Below are positions 36,670 through 46,904 of a DNA stretch of 64,000 nt, one piece after another. A program made the position numbers and the translations under genes. The notes beneath the pieces are model-generated. The model was not told the DNA's origin. It did not search any database and saw nothing but the letters and a program-made list of their open reading frames with translations. Source of the DNA: Fodinicola acaciae (GTDB lineage: Bacteria > Actinomycetota > Actinomycetes > Mycobacteriales > HKI-0501); contig NZ_WOTN01000003.1 in NCBI RefSeq assembly GCF_010993745.1, forward strand, positions 124,001-188,000, read 5' to 3'. The stretch's first letter is position 1, and every line of letters starts with the position of its first letter.

Positions 36670-38340
36670 ATGCCGAACCTGCGCCTTGGACCCGTTCTTC
36701 GTTACGTGTCCAGCACGGAAGCGACCATTTGGGTGGAAACCGACGAGCCGTGCGAGGTGGACATTCTCTCGCATCGTGCGCGTACGGTGACGGTCGGCGG
36801 CCATCATTTCGCGCTGGTGTCGGTGGCGGATCTCACGCCCGGTTCGCGGACCGCGTACGAGGTGCGGCTGGACGGCGACCTCGCCTGGCCACTGGCCGAG
36901 TCGCCCTATCCGGCCAGCGTGATCCGCACGCCACTGCCGGAGCAGAAGCTGCGGTTCGCCTTCGGCTCCTGCCGGCACGCGACGCCGATGGCCTTCGGCG
37001 AGCAGAGCCCGCACGATCCGGACGCGCTGGACACGTACGCGCGGGATCTCGCCGCCGGCACGAAGACCTGGCCGGACGTGCTGATGCTGCTCGGCGACCA
37101 GGTCTACGCCGACGAGACCTCGCCGGACACCAAGGCCTTCATCGCGACGCGGCGCGACATCGAGCGGCCGCCTTATGGCGAGGTGGCCGATTTCGAGGAA
37201 TACACGCGGCTTTACCTGGAGTCGTGGGGTGACCCGGACGTACGTTGGCTGCTGTCGACGGTGCCGAGCATGATGATCTTCGACGACCACGACGTACGCG
37301 ACGACTGGAACACTTCCGAGTCCTGGCGCCGAAAGATGGCCGCGACCGACTGGTGGCACGGCCGGATCACCGGCGGGCTCGCGTCGTATTTTCTCTATCA
37401 ACACCTGGGAAACCTGTCGCCGGCGCAGCTGGCCGCCGAGCCGACCTGGGCCGAGGCGCAGAAAATCAGCGCCGACGGCGCAGATGCCTGGGACCTGCTG
37501 GAAGGTTTCGCCGAGCGCGCCGACGCCGAGGCCGACGGCGGACCCGGCTATCAGTGGAGTTATCGCCGTGATTTCGGCCGTACGCGCGTGTTGGTGATCG
37601 ACACGAGGTGTGGACGCGTACTGACCGACGGACACCGCTCGATGGTGAGTCCGCCAGAATGGGCCTGGATCAAGGAACAACTGGCCGGCGACTACGACCA
37701 CCTGCTGATCGGCTCGTCGCTGCCCTGGTTGATGCCGCAGGCGATTCACGACATCGAGGCCACCAACGAGGCGATGGTCGCCGGCGTCTGGGGACCATCG
37801 TGGGCCGCCCGCGGTGAAAAGCTGCGACAGTTGGCCGACATGGAACACTGGGCCGCGATGCGCGAGTCTTTCGAGGCTTTCCTCGACCTCGTACGCGCCG
37901 TCGGCCGCGGCGACTACGGCCCACCGCCGGCGACAATTTGTGTGCTGTCAGGCGATGTTCATCACGCGTACGTGGCCGAGGCCGACATCGCCGGTGTTTC
38001 TTCGAAGGTCTATCAGCTGACCTGCTCGCCGGTGCACAACGACGTACCAGGATTCATGCGCGTCGGCTTCACCGCCGGCTGGTCCCGCTGGGCCGCGCGA
38101 CTGACCCGGCTTTTCACTCTTGGCGCACGGATTCTGCGGCCGCGGCTGACCTGGCACAAGCTGGCCGGTCCATACTTTGGCAACATGCTTGCGGTTTTGG
38201 AGATCGACCGGCGTGCTTCCCGGATTACGCTGAACAAGTCGTACGCCGGCACCCGCGCCGCGCTGAAACCGGCGGCCGCCGTACCGTTGTCATGGCACAA
38301 CAACCTGCCGCCAGCCAAGCCTCGCCGCGCCCGCCGCTAA
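36670..38340 (+). CDS. Cytoplasmic PhoD-like metallophosphatase
   Basis: Protein of 556 residues of the PhoD-like phosphatase superfamily, without a signal peptide. A short fibronectin-like N-terminal domain (LGPVLRYVSSTEATIWVETDEPCEV) precedes the catalytic domain: RFAFGSCRHATPM, LMLLGDQVYADE, MMIFDDHDVRDDWN and ICVLSGDVHHAYVAEAD provide the metal sites. It differs from the secreted PhoD in this window in length and in having an inserted helical region (about 225-290). Substrate unknown, perhaps a nucleotide or phospholipid head group. Plus strand, divergent from ftsY by 78 bases; its end overlaps the following convergent gene by four bases. Confidence 0.87.
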   Translation: MPNLRLGPVLRYVSSTEATIWVETDEPCEVDILSHRARTVTVGGHHFALVSVADLTPGSRTAYEVRLDGDLAWPLAESPYPASVIRTPLPEQKLRFAFGSCRHATPMAFGEQSPHDPDALDTYARDLAAGTKTWPDVLMLLGDQVYADETSPDTKAFIATRRDIERPPYGEVADFEEYTRLYLESWGDPDVRWLLSTVPSMMIFDDHDVRDDWNTSESWRRKMAATDWWHGRITGGLASYFLYQHLGNLSPAQLAAEPTWAEAQKISADGADAWDLLEGFAERADAEADGGPGYQWSYRRDFGRTRVLVIDTRCGRVLTDGHRSMVSPPEWAWIKEQLAGDYDHLLIGSSLPWLMPQAIHDIEATNEAMVAGVWGPSWAARGEKLRQLADMEHWAAMRESFEAFLDLVRAVGRGDYGPPPATICVLSGDVHHAYVAEADIAGVSSKVYQLTCSPVHNDVPGFMRVGFTAGWSRWAARLTRLFTLGARILRPRLTWHKLAGPYFGNMLAVLEIDRRASRITLNKSYAGTRAALKPAAAVPLSWHNNLPPAKPRRARR

Positions 38341-38741
38341 CCGGCCAGAGCCAGCACCCCGACCGCGAGCAGCCCGATGATCTTCGGGATTTCCAAGGCG
38401 ATGTAGGCAAAATGCAGTCGTGACCGCGGCAGGTCCTCGCCGGCCAGCACGCGATCCGACCGGCGGTTGAGGCCTGGCCGTATGGCGATCAGCTGCACCA
38501 GCAAAACAACATCGATCGCGACGATCCCACCGACCAGCCGGGTGGCCGCGAACGCGGCGGCCAGCAGGACCAGCCCGAGGACCAGCTCGATCGCATTGAG
38601 CGCACGAAAAACCACCCGCCCGATGCCAAGCCCGATCGCCGTCGTCACGCCAGGCGCACGAAACTTCAGCGGCGCCTCGACGAACGAGATCCCCACCACC
38701 AGCCCAAACCACACGAAGCACACAGCCGCGACAACCGCCAT
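38337..38741 (-). CDS. Small four-helix membrane protein
   Basis: Integral membrane protein of about 134 residues with four hydrophobic segments (residues 2-20, 45-65, 70-88 and 112-133). The first loop SFVEAPLKFRAPGVTTAIGLGIGRVVF is a motif I have seen in uncharacterised bacterial membrane proteins. The short loop NRRSDRVLAGEDLPRSRLHFAYIALEIPKI lies between helices three and four. The frame opens at 38798, but the ATG at 38741 begins the first helix. Function unknown. It lies alone between the PhoD-like gene and a region with two palindromes. Confidence 0.68.
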   Translation of the reverse strand: MAVVAAVCFVWFGLVVGISFVEAPLKFRAPGVTTAIGLGIGRVVFRALNAIELVLGLVLLAAAFAATRLVGGIVAIDVVLLVQLIAIRPGLNRRSDRVLAGEDLPRSRLHFAYIALEIPKIIGLLAVGVLALAG

Positions 38742-38832
38742 AGCCCCTATTGTCCCTCCCCGTCTCGGCAGGTGACGGCACGGTCCACTATGCGACACCC
38801 GGCCGAGCCCGCCTCACCCGTATTGCCAGCCA

Positions 38833-38965
38833 CACCAGTCACCGCCCGGGCCGCCACTCAATGTTCGCAAGGCCCCCATGCGTGCGTCAGACGCACGTAA
38901 GGAGGCCCTACTACCAAAACCCCAACGCACCAAACAGAAAACCCAACCACCCTCCACCGCAACAA
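38833..38965 (-). repeat. Short, inverted copy 3 of the long repeat, with palindrome B
   Basis: Read on the minus strand this matches the other two copies on both sides of a type B palindrome (38871-38907): the GGTTGGGTTTTCTGTTTGG-type GTTGCG repeats before it and the GTGACTGGTGTGGCTGGCAA segment after it. The middle block of about 200 bases present in the longer copies is missing. It fills the 279-base gap between the small membrane gene and smc together with the next palindrome. Confidence 0.7.
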
Positions 38966-38966
38966 C

Positions 38967-39013
38967 CGCATGGCCACCATGCGTACATCCAGCGCACGCA
39001 TGGTGGCCATGCG
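38967..39013. repeat. Palindromic repeat type A, copy 4
   Basis: Inverted repeat of 22-base arms with three mismatches near the centre (left arm has GCGTACAT where others have GCGTGCGT). It lies seven bases beyond the smc stop codon and abuts the short copy of the long repeat. Confidence 0.9.
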
Positions 39014-39020
39014 ACCAAAC

Positions 39021-42000
39021 CTACGAAACAGGCTCCGGCTCGCGGATGCGCTGGCTGATGACCTGCGTGATGCCGTCGCCGCGCATCGATACGCCGTAGA
39101 GCGCGTCAGCGATCTCCATCGTCCGCTTTTGGTGCGTGATGATCAGCAGCTGCGACGTGTCACGCAGTTGCTCGATCAGTGTCAACAGCCGACCGAGGTT
39201 CGTGTCGTCCAAAGCCGCCTCGACCTCGTCCAGCACGTAGAACGGCGAAGGCCGCGCGCGGAAGATCGCGACCAGCAGGGCCACCGCGGTCAGCGAACGC
39301 TCGCCGCCGGACAGCAGGGACAGCCGCTTGACCTTCTTGCCCGGCGGCCGCGCCTCGACCTCGATGCCGGTGAGCAGCATGTCGTCAGGATCGGTGAGGA
39401 TCAGCCGCCCCTCGCCGCCGGGGAAGAGCGTACGGAAGACGACCTCGAACTCGGCCGCCACGTCGTTGTACGCCTCGGTGAAGACCTCCAGGATCCGCTC
39501 GTCCACGTCCTTGATGACGGTCTGCAGGTCCTTGCGGGTCTTCTTCAGGTCCTCCAGCTGTGTCGACAGGAACGTGTGACGCTCCTCCAGCGCGGCGAAC
39601 TCCTCCAGCGCCAGCGGGTTGACCTTGCCGAGCAGCTGCAGGTCGCGCTCGGCCTTGGCGGCGCGTTTCTCCTGTACGGCGCGGTCGTACGGCTTCGGCT
39701 CCGGCGGCTCCTTGCCGTCGGCCTCGGCCTTGGCGAGCTCGGCGGCCGATGGTGGTACGAGCTGCTCGGGGCCGTATTCCTCCAGCAGCGTCTCGATCTC
39801 GATGCCGTGGTCCTCGGCGGCCTTGGTCTCGAGCGCGTCGATGCGCATGCGCTGTTCGGCGCGCGCCATCTCGTCCTTGTGTACGGCGTCGGTCAGTTTG
39901 TCCAGCTCCGAGGCCAGCTCACGCGTACGCGCGCGCAGGTTGACCAGCTCACCGTCGACGGCTGCTCGCCGGTCGTTGGCGGCGTCGCGTTCGGCGGAGG
40001 CGATCTCCAGCGACATCGCCACCTTCTCGGCGGCCTTTCGCGCGGCGACCGACACGGCCTTGGCGATCTGCGCGCCACGGATACGAGCGGCACGCGCGCG
40101 CTCGGCACGTTCGCGCGCGGCGCGCTCAGCGGCGGCGGCTCGTTCCAGCGAGTCGGCGCGACCGTGCAGCGCACGCACGCGTTCCTCGGCCGTACGCACC
40201 GCCAGCCGCGCGTCCATCTCACGCTGGCGCGCCAGCACGACCTCGGCGCTCAGCTCGTCCCGCTCGTCGGTCGACGGCTCGTCGTCGACCGGCGTGTCCT
40301 CGGCCGCGAACAGCCGCTCCTCCAGCGCGTTCAGCGCCTCCAGGTCCTGGTCGCGGGCCTCCTCGGCCTTGCGGCGAGCCGCCGTCAGCCGCTCGGCCTC
40401 ACCGGTCGCCGACCGCGCCGCCGCGCCGAGCTGCGCCAGCTGCTCGGTGACCGCGTTGAGCCGCGCGTCGGACTCGTGCAGAGCCTGCAGGGTGGTCTCG
40501 ACCTGCTCCTTCGCCGCCGCCGACGCGGCGGTCGCCGCCTCCAGCTCGGCGGCCAGCCGGCTGGCCTGCTCCTCGTATTCCTTGCGGTGGTGCTCGGCCT
40601 CGTCGACCGCCGCCTGCACCTCGATCAGGCTCGGCGCGGACGCCGAACCGCCGGCGGCCCAGTCGACACCGAGCTGGTCGCCTTCTGCCGTCACGGCGCG
40701 TACGGCCGGGTGATACGCGACCAGCGAGCGAGCCGCCGCCAGGTCCGGCACGAGCGCCACGCGATCCAACGCGCGTACGAGCGCACGCTGCAGATGCTCA
40801 GGAGCGCGGATCGCGTCGACCGCCCAGCGCGCACCGGCCGGCAGCGGCGGCCAGCTGTTGCGGTCGACCGGCGGACCGGAGCTGCCGATCAGGATGCCGG
40901 CCTGGCCGGCGTCCTCCTCGCGCAGCAGCTTCAGAGCCGTGATGGCGTCGTCGGCGGTGGCCGCGGCGACCGCGTCGGCGATCGGACCGAGCGCGGCGGC
41001 CAGCGCTGCCTCGGCGCCGGGCTCGACGGTCAGCAACGCGGCGACACTGCCGAGCAGTCCCGGCGCGCGCTCGCCGGCGGCCAGCAGCGCGGCGGCACCG
41101 TCCTTACGGCGCAGGCCGAGCGCCAGCGCCTCCTCGCGCGCCTTCCACTCGCTGGCCGACTTTTCCGCCGCACGCAACGCGTCTTTCAGCTCGTCGACAC
41201 GTGCCTTGGCGGTCTGGTATTCCTCGCTGGCGGCCTCGTGCCGCTCGTCCAGGCCCAGCTCGCCCTCGTTGAGGCCCTCGATCTGCGCCTGCAGCGTGTC
41301 GAACTCGCTCTGCGCCTGCTGCGCGCGATCGACCGCCTGCGCGATGGTGGCCGACAGCCGCTCGATCTCGTCCGCCTTGGCGGACGTACGGCTGCGCGCC
41401 GCGTTGACCTGGCCGGTCAGCTTGGCCAGCCCCTCACGCCGATCTGCCACCGACCGTACGGCCGCGACCAGCGCTTTCTCCGCCTGCTGCAACCGGCTCT
41501 CGAACTCGCGGCGCGCCTCGATGGCGTCCTCAAGACGCTCGCTCTCGGTCTCCTGCAGTGCGGTGAGCTCGGCTTCTTCCTCGCGTACGGCGGCGGCCTC
41601 GCGTTCCAGCTGCTCCGGGTCGCGGCCGCTGCGCGTCTCCTCCGGCTCGCTGGACAGAAACCGTACGCGCTCGTCGGCCAGCTGCGCGGTGCCCCGGAAC
41701 CGCTCGGCCAGCGACGACAGCTTGTACCAGGTCTCCTGCGCGCGAGCGAGCGCCGGCGCGAGGTCGGCGACCACCTTGTCCAGCTCGCCTTCGCGCTGCC
41801 GCGCCTCGCCGAGCTCGCTCTCCACGTACGTCCGCCGCTCCCGGATGGCCGCCTCGTCGGCGACCTCCTTCTCCAGCGTCGTACGCAGGCTGATGAAGTC
41901 GTCGGCGAGCAGTCGCAGCCGCGCGTCGCGCAGGTCGGCCTGCACGGTGGCGGCGCGGCGGGCCACCTCGGCCTGCTTGCCGAGTGGCTTGAGCTGGCGG

Positions 42001-42596
42001 CGCAGCTCGGCGGTGAGGTCGGTCAACCTGGTCAGGTTGGCGCTCATCGCCTCCAGCTTGCGGACCGCTTTTTCCTTGCGCTTGCGGTGTTTGAGCACGC
42101 CGGCGGCCTCTTCGATGAAGCCGCGGCGGTCCTCCGGCTTGGCCTGCAGGACCGAGTCGAGCTTTCCCTGGCCGATGATGACGTGCATCTCGCGGCCGAT
42201 GCCGGAGTCGGACAGCAGCTCCTGCACGTCCAGCAGCCGGCACTTGTTGCCGTTGATCTCGTACTCGCTCTCGCCGGAGCGAAACATCCGGCGGGTGATC
42301 GAGACCTCGACGTACTCGATCGGCAGCGCGCCGTCGGCGTTGTCGATCGTCAACGTGACCTCGGCGCGGCCGAGCGGCGCCCGGCCGGCCGTGCCGGCGA
42401 AGATGACGTCCTCCATCTTGCCGCCGCGCAACGACTTGGCGCCCTGCTCCCCCATCACCCAGGCGAGCGCGTCCACCACGTTGGACTTCCCCGAGCCGTT
42501 CGGCCCGACGACACAGTTGATGCCGGGCTCGAACTTCAGGTGCGTCGCCGACGCGAAGGACTTGAACCCCTTCAGGGTAAGGCTCTTGAGGTGCAC
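39021..42596 (-). CDS. smc: Chromosome segregation SMC protein
   Basis: Condensin ATPase of 1191 residues that compacts and separates chromosomes with ScpA and ScpB (not in this window). N-terminal ATPase half: MHLKSLTLKGFKSFA and Walker A GPNGSGKSNVVDAL; two long coiled coils (about 170-500 and 680-1020) flank a hinge at about 510-670 with LLGSVAALLTVEPGAEAALAAALG; the C-terminal half has LSGGERSLTAVALLVAIF and Walker B FYVLDEVEAALDD. A very long antisense open frame (38970-42692) is only a GC-composition shadow. The gene order smc-acyP-mutM-rnc is the usual actinobacterial one. Confidence 0.97.
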   Translation of the reverse strand: MHLKSLTLKGFKSFASATHLKFEPGINCVVGPNGSGKSNVVDALAWVMGEQGAKSLRGGKMEDVIFAGTAGRAPLGRAEVTLTIDNADGALPIEYVEVSITRRMFRSGESEYEINGNKCRLLDVQELLSDSGIGREMHVIIGQGKLDSVLQAKPEDRRGFIEEAAGVLKHRKRKEKAVRKLEAMSANLTRLTDLTAELRRQLKPLGKQAEVARRAATVQADLRDARLRLLADDFISLRTTLEKEVADEAAIRERRTYVESELGEARQREGELDKVVADLAPALARAQETWYKLSSLAERFRGTAQLADERVRFLSSEPEETRSGRDPEQLEREAAAVREEEAELTALQETESERLEDAIEARREFESRLQQAEKALVAAVRSVADRREGLAKLTGQVNAARSRTSAKADEIERLSATIAQAVDRAQQAQSEFDTLQAQIEGLNEGELGLDERHEAASEEYQTAKARVDELKDALRAAEKSASEWKAREEALALGLRRKDGAAALLAAGERAPGLLGSVAALLTVEPGAEAALAAALGPIADAVAAATADDAITALKLLREEDAGQAGILIGSSGPPVDRNSWPPLPAGARWAVDAIRAPEHLQRALVRALDRVALVPDLAAARSLVAYHPAVRAVTAEGDQLGVDWAAGGSASAPSLIEVQAAVDEAEHHRKEYEEQASRLAAELEAATAASAAAKEQVETTLQALHESDARLNAVTEQLAQLGAAARSATGEAERLTAARRKAEEARDQDLEALNALEERLFAAEDTPVDDEPSTDERDELSAEVVLARQREMDARLAVRTAEERVRALHGRADSLERAAAAERAARERAERARAARIRGAQIAKAVSVAARKAAEKVAMSLEIASAERDAANDRRAAVDGELVNLRARTRELASELDKLTDAVHKDEMARAEQRMRIDALETKAAEDHGIEIETLLEEYGPEQLVPPSAAELAKAEADGKEPPEPKPYDRAVQEKRAAKAERDLQLLGKVNPLALEEFAALEERHTFLSTQLEDLKKTRKDLQTVIKDVDERILEVFTEAYNDVAAEFEVVFRTLFPGGEGRLILTDPDDMLLTGIEVEARPPGKKVKRLSLLSGGERSLTAVALLVAIFRARPSPFYVLDEVEAALDDTNLGRLLTLIEQLRDTSQLLIITHQKRTMEIADALYGVSMRGDGITQVISQRIREPEPVS

Positions 42597-42717
42597 ACCA
42601 TCTCCGGATGTCGCAGTCGACTCAGCCGTTTAACCCGGACACTTTTCGCGATGACCGGGTGGACGGGGGATGAGAAGGCCGACGCCGTGTGAGTGGAGGT
42701 GCACCGGCGGGGGAAAG

Positions 42718-42734
42718 GGCCTGTCGCACAGGCC
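42718..42734 (-). terminator. Short hairpin after the small coiled-coil gene
   Basis: Seven-base-pair stem GGCCTGT-CGC-ACAGGCC, 17 bases past the stop at 42751 in the direction of transcription, followed by CTTTCCCCC. Plausible terminator before smc. Confidence 0.55.
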
Positions 42735-42750
42735 GCCTTGGAGGCGAAAG

Positions 42751-42948
42751 TTAGGTCAGGGCTGGTTCTTCCAGTCGGATCGCGTCCTCGGATACGGCTA
42801 CCGCCGCGTGCAGCCGGTCGTTGTCGGCGCGCAGCCGAGCGACCTCGAACTCCAACGCACGTACCCGAGCGCGCAGCCGATGTACCTCATCGGTGAGACG
42901 CCGGTCTGGCGCCGTACCGACGTGGCCGAGCAGGGCCTTCGCCATCAT
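42751..42948 (-). CDS. Small actinobacterial coiled-coil protein
   Basis: Protein of 64-65 residues, starting at one of two adjacent ATG codons (42948 or 42945) behind GAGGAG; spacing favours the second. The N-terminus MAKALLGHVG is followed by a heptad-like helix (RRLTDEVHRLRARVRALEFEVARLRADNDRL) and ends LEEPALT. Similar short coiled-coil proteins occur at this place near smc in other actinobacteria, but I know of no function. The upstream in-frame extension to 43050 has a poor start context. Probably oligomeric and cytoplasmic. Confidence 0.72.
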   Translation of the reverse strand: MMAKALLGHVGTAPDRRLTDEVHRLRARVRALEFEVARLRADNDRLHAAVAVSEDAIRLEEPALT

Positions 42949-43142
42949 GACTCCTCGTTGCAGCGCCAGCTGGTTGCGGGCGCAGACTTTTGAACCTCGG
43001 CAGTTGTACGTCACTCCAAGGCGGTCACCCCAGTGTCCGCCGGGTGGCACGACCGGTCAAGTTGGTCCCCCCACAGCCCGGTCGCACCTTGCTGACCAGC
43101 ACAAACACTCTCCTAGGCACTTTCGCGCCCTCCCCGCGCCGG

Positions 43143-43427
43143 TCAGCGCTCCACAAATCCTACCGCCATCCCCCGGGCCGGTGACCAGCGCTCCACCACC
43201 GCGTCGACCCGGCCCGGCGTACGGCCGCTGTTGAGCGCCACCAACAGCCGCTCACAGTCCGTTTTATCCCCTTCGGCGACCACCTCGACGCGGCCGTCCC
43301 GAAGGTTTGACGCGTAACCCCGCAGGCCGAGTTCCAACGCGCGAGCACGCGTCCACCAACGAAAACCGACGCCCTGCACGTGACCGCGCACCCACGCGGT
43401 CAGCCGTACGACCTCCTGCTCCGCCAC
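43143..43427 (-). CDS. acyP: Acylphosphatase
   Basis: Small enzyme of 94 residues that hydrolyses acyl phosphates such as carbamoyl or acetyl phosphate. The phosphate-binding loop and catalytic arginine are in [13 protein letters not shown]; the catalytic asparagine is in [16 protein letters not shown]. Both match the family consensus, with Y-A-S-N in place of the usual W-V-R-N. GTG start at 43427. Located between mutM-side genes and smc, as in mycobacteria (Rv2922A). Confidence 0.9.
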   Translation of the reverse strand: MAEQEVVRLTAWVRGHVQGVGFRWWTRARALELGLRGYASNLRDGRVEVVAEGDKTDCERLLVALNSGRTPGRVDAVVERWSPARGMAVGFVER

Positions 43428-43495
43428 GCTCGCGACCTTATCGCCGGTCCGCTTAGGGGTGATCAGGAGATTGCTATGCGTGTCGCGTATAGCTG

Positions 43496-43960
43496 TCACG
43501 ACTCGACGACCGACTTGAGGCGGTCGAGGGTGCGGCTGATGTTGCGCGTGTTCTCGGCCGTACGGTCGCGGACGCCGGTGACCGGGATGCTCGCGTATCG
43601 CAGCCACGCCGGCCGGCGGTCCCAGGTGCTCTCGGTGACCGTGCAGCCGTCGCCGGTCGCGACCAGGTCGAACTGCCAGCGCGCCACCGGCGTGCCCATG
43701 GTGATCACCTCGAACGCGAACCGCTTCCCCGGCTCGGCGTCGGTCACCCGGCTGACCGTCGACCAGCCACGCCGGCCGCGCCTGTTACGACCGCGAAACC
43801 GCGCGCCCACGGCCGCGGTGCCGCCGTCCAGCCACTCGCAGCTGACACATTCGGCCGAATACTCACCGGTCCGCGTCACGTCGCTGACCAGGTCGTACAC
43901 CGCCTGCGGGGAGGCGCTGACGGTGACGGCGGCGCTAGCGGTGGGTGGGGTGGAAGGCAT
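43496..43960 (-). CDS. SRPBCC (START-like) family protein
   Basis: Protein of 154 residues with the polyketide cyclase/dehydrase-like helix-grip fold: [35 protein letters not shown], a central [21 protein letters not shown] and an amphipathic C-terminal helix. It should bind a hydrophobic ligand in a deep pocket; the ligand is unknown. AGGAG seven bases before the ATG at 43960 fixes the start, which lies 26 bases inside the end of the transporter gene. Last gene of the mutM-transporter-SRPBCC run. Confidence 0.83.
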   Translation of the reverse strand: MPSTPPTASAAVTVSASPQAVYDLVSDVTRTGEYSAECVSCEWLDGGTAAVGARFRGRNRRGRRGWSTVSRVTDAEPGKRFAFEVITMGTPVARWQFDLVATGDGCTVTESTWDRRPAWLRYASIPVTGVRDRTAENTRNISRTLDRLKSVVES

Positions 43961-44951
43961 CGGTCTGCTCCTGTCCGGCGGCCTCGTCGGAGGACCCAGC
44001 CCACGCAGCGTACCGACGCGCGAGCACCGCGCAGGCCATCAGCTGGATCTGGTGGAAGAGCATCAGCGGCAGCACGATCAGGCCGACACCGTGCGCGGCG
44101 AACAGCACATTGGCCATCGGCAGACCGGTCGCCAGGCTCTTCTTCGAGCCACAGAACACGATCGTGATCCGGTCCTCGCGTGAAAACTTCAGCAGTTTCG
44201 CGGAGAAGTTGGTGATCGCGAGTACGAGCGCCAGCAGCACAACGTCCACGGCCAGCAGCGCGCCGAGCTGCCAGCCGGACAACCGCTGCCAGATGTGCGC
44301 CGCGACCCCGGCGCTGAACGCCGTGTAGACCACCAGCAGGATCGAGCCACGGTCGACCAGCATCAGGATTTTGTTGTGCTTCTGGACAAAGTCCGCGGTC
44401 CAGCGACGGGACAGCTGACCGATGACGAACGGTACGAGCAGCTGCAGAGCGATGTCCGGAATGGACGACGCGCTGAATCCGCCGCTCGCGGAAAGGAAAA
44501 TCCCGACCAACAGCGGAGAAACGACCACACCGACCAGATTGGACAGTGACGCGCTGGTGATCGCCGCGGCCACATTGCCACCGGCGATCGAGGTGAACGC
44601 GATCGACGACTGCACGGTGGATGGCAGCACACACAGGAAAAGAACGCCGGCGTACAGCTGCGGGCTGAGCACCCCGGGCACCAACACCTGCGCGGCCATG
44701 CCGAGCAACGGGAAAAGCACGAACGTGGAGGCGAGTACGACCGAGTGCAGCCGCCAGTGTTTCAGGCCTTCCCACGCGGTCGCGGTCGACAACCGTGCGC
44801 CGTAAAGGAAAAACAACAGTCCAATCACGATGGTCGTCGCGTGGCTGGCGATCGTGGCGGCCAGGCCGGTCGCCGGCAGCACGGCGGCCACGCCGACGGT
44901 CGCCAGGATCGCCAGAATGAACGGGTCGACCAGCCGGGAAAGCCGTTTCAC
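43935..44951 (-). CDS. Bile acid:sodium symporter family (SBF-like) transporter
   Basis: Membrane transporter of about 338 residues with ten hydrophobic segments, of the SBF-like branch (YfeH/DUF4137 type) rather than the arsenite ACR3 branch. Landmarks: [57 protein letters not shown] with crossover polar residues, and [20 protein letters not shown]. Substrate unknown. The frame extends upstream (ATG at 44981), but the GTG at 44951 overlaps the mutM stop by GTGA and starts just before the first helix, so I prefer it. Its coupling to a DNA repair gene is probably only positional. Confidence 0.82.
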   Translation of the reverse strand: MKRLSRLVDPFILAILATVGVAAVLPATGLAATIASHATTIVIGLLFFLYGARLSTATAWEGLKHWRLHSVVLASTFVLFPLLGMAAQVLVPGVLSPQLYAGVLFLCVLPSTVQSSIAFTSIAGGNVAAAITSASLSNLVGVVVSPLLVGIFLSASGGFSASSIPDIALQLLVPFVIGQLSRRWTADFVQKHNKILMLVDRGSILLVVYTAFSAGVAAHIWQRLSGWQLGALLAVDVVLLALVLAITNFSAKLLKFSREDRITIVFCGSKKSLATGLPMANVLFAAHGVGLIVLPLMLFHQIQLMACAVLARRYAAWAGSSDEAAGQEQTDAFHPTHR

Positions 44952-45823
44952 CAGCGCGCTCGCCGTGGCCTCGGTTGGCATTTCGGGCACGTGTAGCTCG
45001 ACCTGTTCATGAACGGATCGCGGCGGATCGCGGTGCCACAACGCGGACACGGCAGGCCTTCCTGGCCGTACGCGTTGAGCGACCGGTCGAAATAGCCGCT
45101 GCTTCCGTTGATGTCGACGTACAGGCTGTCGAAGCTGGTGCCGCCTTCCCGCAGCGCTGCCTCCATGACATCGCGGACATGGACGACGATCGAGCGGATC
45201 GCCGGCGCCGTCATCGTCTCGGTCGGCCGCGCGTAATGCATTTTGGCGCGCCACAACGCCTCGTCGGCGTAGATGTTGCCGACGCCGGAGATCAGCGACT
45301 GGTCGAGCAGCGCACGCTTGAGTCCAGTGCGGCGGGCGCGAATGCCGGCGATGAAAAGCGACTCGGAGAACAGCTCTTCGAGCGGGTCCGGTGCGATGTG
45401 CTGCAGTGTCGCCGGCACGTCGGTGTCCGGATACAGGTCGTACGGCACGAGAGTGTCGACGAACATGCCGCCGAACGTCCGCTGGTCGACGAACCGCAGC
45501 TCGCGGCCGCCGTCGGTGAACGTCCAGCGGATCCGCAGGTGCGTCTCGTCCGGCGCGTCCGGCGGCTGCACGAGCAGCTGGCCGCTCATGCCGAGATGGC
45601 CGACGATCGCCTCACCGGAGTCCAGTGGCATCCACAGGTATTTCCCGCGTCGCCGCGCGGATAGCACCTTGCGACCGGCGACACGGTCGGCGAAGCCGGC
45701 GGCGCCACCGACCTCACGGCGTACGGCCCGCTGGTGCAGCACCTGCACGGCGTCGACCGTCCGGCCGGCGACCCACTGCTGCAACCCGGCGCGTACGGTC
45801 TCGACCTCGGGCAACTCTGGCAC
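44948..45823 (-). CDS. mutM: Formamidopyrimidine-DNA glycosylase
   Basis: Base-excision repair glycosylase/lyase of 291 residues that removes oxidised purines such as 8-oxoguanine. It begins [14 protein letters not shown], with the catalytic N-terminal proline (after Met removal) and E3. Helix-two-turn-helix residues are in [18 protein letters not shown], and the C-terminal zinc finger has two C-x2-C pairs ([10 protein letters not shown] and YTCPKCQ). R in the finger arm is present. Placed between rnc and the transporter as in mycobacterial Rv2924c. Confidence 0.96.
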   Translation of the reverse strand: MPELPEVETVRAGLQQWVAGRTVDAVQVLHQRAVRREVGGAAGFADRVAGRKVLSARRRGKYLWMPLDSGEAIVGHLGMSGQLLVQPPDAPDETHLRIRWTFTDGGRELRFVDQRTFGGMFVDTLVPYDLYPDTDVPATLQHIAPDPLEELFSESLFIAGIRARRTGLKRALLDQSLISGVGNIYADEALWRAKMHYARPTETMTAPAIRSIVVHVRDVMEAALREGGTSFDSLYVDINGSSGYFDRSLNAYGQEGLPCPRCGTAIRRDPFMNRSSYTCPKCQPRPRRARW

Positions 45824-45907
45824 CGGAAAACCTTATCCAGGCCACACCGCCGCCGGTCAGCACGCACCGCGCGTATTTGCTCACACCCTTGCCGCGGTGC
45901 GGCGAAA

Positions 45908-46714
45908 CTACGAGGTGGTGGCGGAGCCGTCGGCGATGGCCGGCACCGAGGCCGCGTCCGGCTGGCGGGAGCGCAGCAGCCGCCAGGCGGCTTCGGCGGC
46001 CTCCTGCTCGGCCTCCTTCTTGCTGTGGCCGGTGCCGCTGCCGACGTCCTCGCCGCTCACCACGGCGACCGCGGTGAACGTCTTGTCGTGGTCGGGCCCG
46101 GTGGCGGTCACCTTGTATTCCGGCACGCCGAGCGAGCTGTCCGCGGTCAGCTCCTGCAGGCTGGTCTTCCAGTCCAGGCCGGCGCCGCGCTCGGCGGCGT
46201 CCGAGATGACCTGGCCGAACAGCCGCTCGACCACCTCGAAGGCGGTCGGCATGCCGTACTGCTCGTAGACCGCGCCGATGACGGCTTCGAGCGTGTCGGC
46301 GAGGATGCTGGACTTGTCCCTGCCCCCGGTGGCCTCCTCGCCCTTGCCGAGGTAGACATGCGCACCCAGGCCGCCCGGCCCGAGCCTGCGGGCAACGGCG
46401 GCCAAGGCGCGCATGTTCACCACCGAGGCGCGCAGCTTCGCCAGCTGGCCCTCCGGCAGGTCGGGGTAGTCACGGTAGAGGCGGGTGGTCACCACCACGC
46501 CGAGCACCGAGTCGCCGAGAAACTCCAGCCGTTCGTTGGTCGGCAGGCCACCGTGCTCGTACGCGTACGAGCGATGGGTGAGCGCGCGTATCAACAGCTG
46601 CTCGCCGACCGGCACCCCGACCGCGTCGGTCAGGTCACTGGTCGGCGGACGCTGGTAGGTCTGCGCGGCGCGCTTTCCGGCTAACGGGGCATCTGATCCC
46701 TGGGCTACCGGCAT
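45908..46714 (-). CDS. rnc: Ribonuclease III
   Basis: Double-strand-specific endoribonuclease of about 268 residues that processes rRNA precursors. The signature [13 protein letters not shown] lies near residue 60, followed by a second acidic cluster in [16 protein letters not shown]. The C-terminal double-stranded RNA binding domain runs from about [11 protein letters not shown] to [13 protein letters not shown]. An N-terminal extension of 30 residues ([13 protein letters not shown]...) precedes the usual start. The ATG at 46714 lies 14 bases after the rpmF stop with a weak ribosome binding site. Confidence 0.95.
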   Translation of the reverse strand: MPVAQGSDAPLAGKRAAQTYQRPPTSDLTDAVGVPVGEQLLIRALTHRSYAYEHGGLPTNERLEFLGDSVLGVVVTTRLYRDYPDLPEGQLAKLRASVVNMRALAAVARRLGPGGLGAHVYLGKGEEATGGRDKSSILADTLEAVIGAVYEQYGMPTAFEVVERLFGQVISDAAERGAGLDWKTSLQELTADSSLGVPEYKVTATGPDHDKTFTAVAVVSGEDVGSGTGHSKKEAEQEAAEAAWRLLRSRQPDAASVPAIADGSATTS

Positions 46715-46728
46715 AGGCTCTACGCCGG

Positions 46729-46902
46729 TCAGACCGCGATGACCTGGCGGCCGTTGTAGCGACCGCAGACGCTGCACGCGGTGTGCGGCAGCTTGGGGGA
46801 ACGGCACTGCGGGCACGGCTGGGTCGCGACGGCCGTGGTCTTCCACTGCGATCGACGCGAACGGGTGTTGCTGCGCGACATCCGGCGCTTCGGGACGGCC
46901 AC
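46729..46902 (-). CDS. rpmF: 50S ribosomal protein L32
   Basis: Ribosomal protein of 57 residues. It begins [19 protein letters not shown] after the initiating GTG and has a zinc ribbon with two C-x2-C pairs (CPQC and CSVC), i.e. the zinc-binding C+ form. AAGGAG lies eight bases before the GTG at 46902. Only two bases separate it from the DUF177 gene upstream, the usual pairing in bacteria. Confidence 0.96.
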   Translation of the reverse strand: MAVPKRRMSRSNTRSRRSQWKTTAVATQPCPQCRSPKLPHTACSVCGRYNGRQVIAV

Positions 46903-46904
46903 GG

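Noticed and set aside
38970-42692. Open frame of 1240 codons antisense to smc, and similar long frames antisense to recG (52415-54697) and to proS (2840-5152)
   Set aside because: Complementary frames of a GC-rich gene often stay open by composition. Their products are Arg/Val/Leu/Gly-rich with no recognisable domain, and the sense genes are certain.
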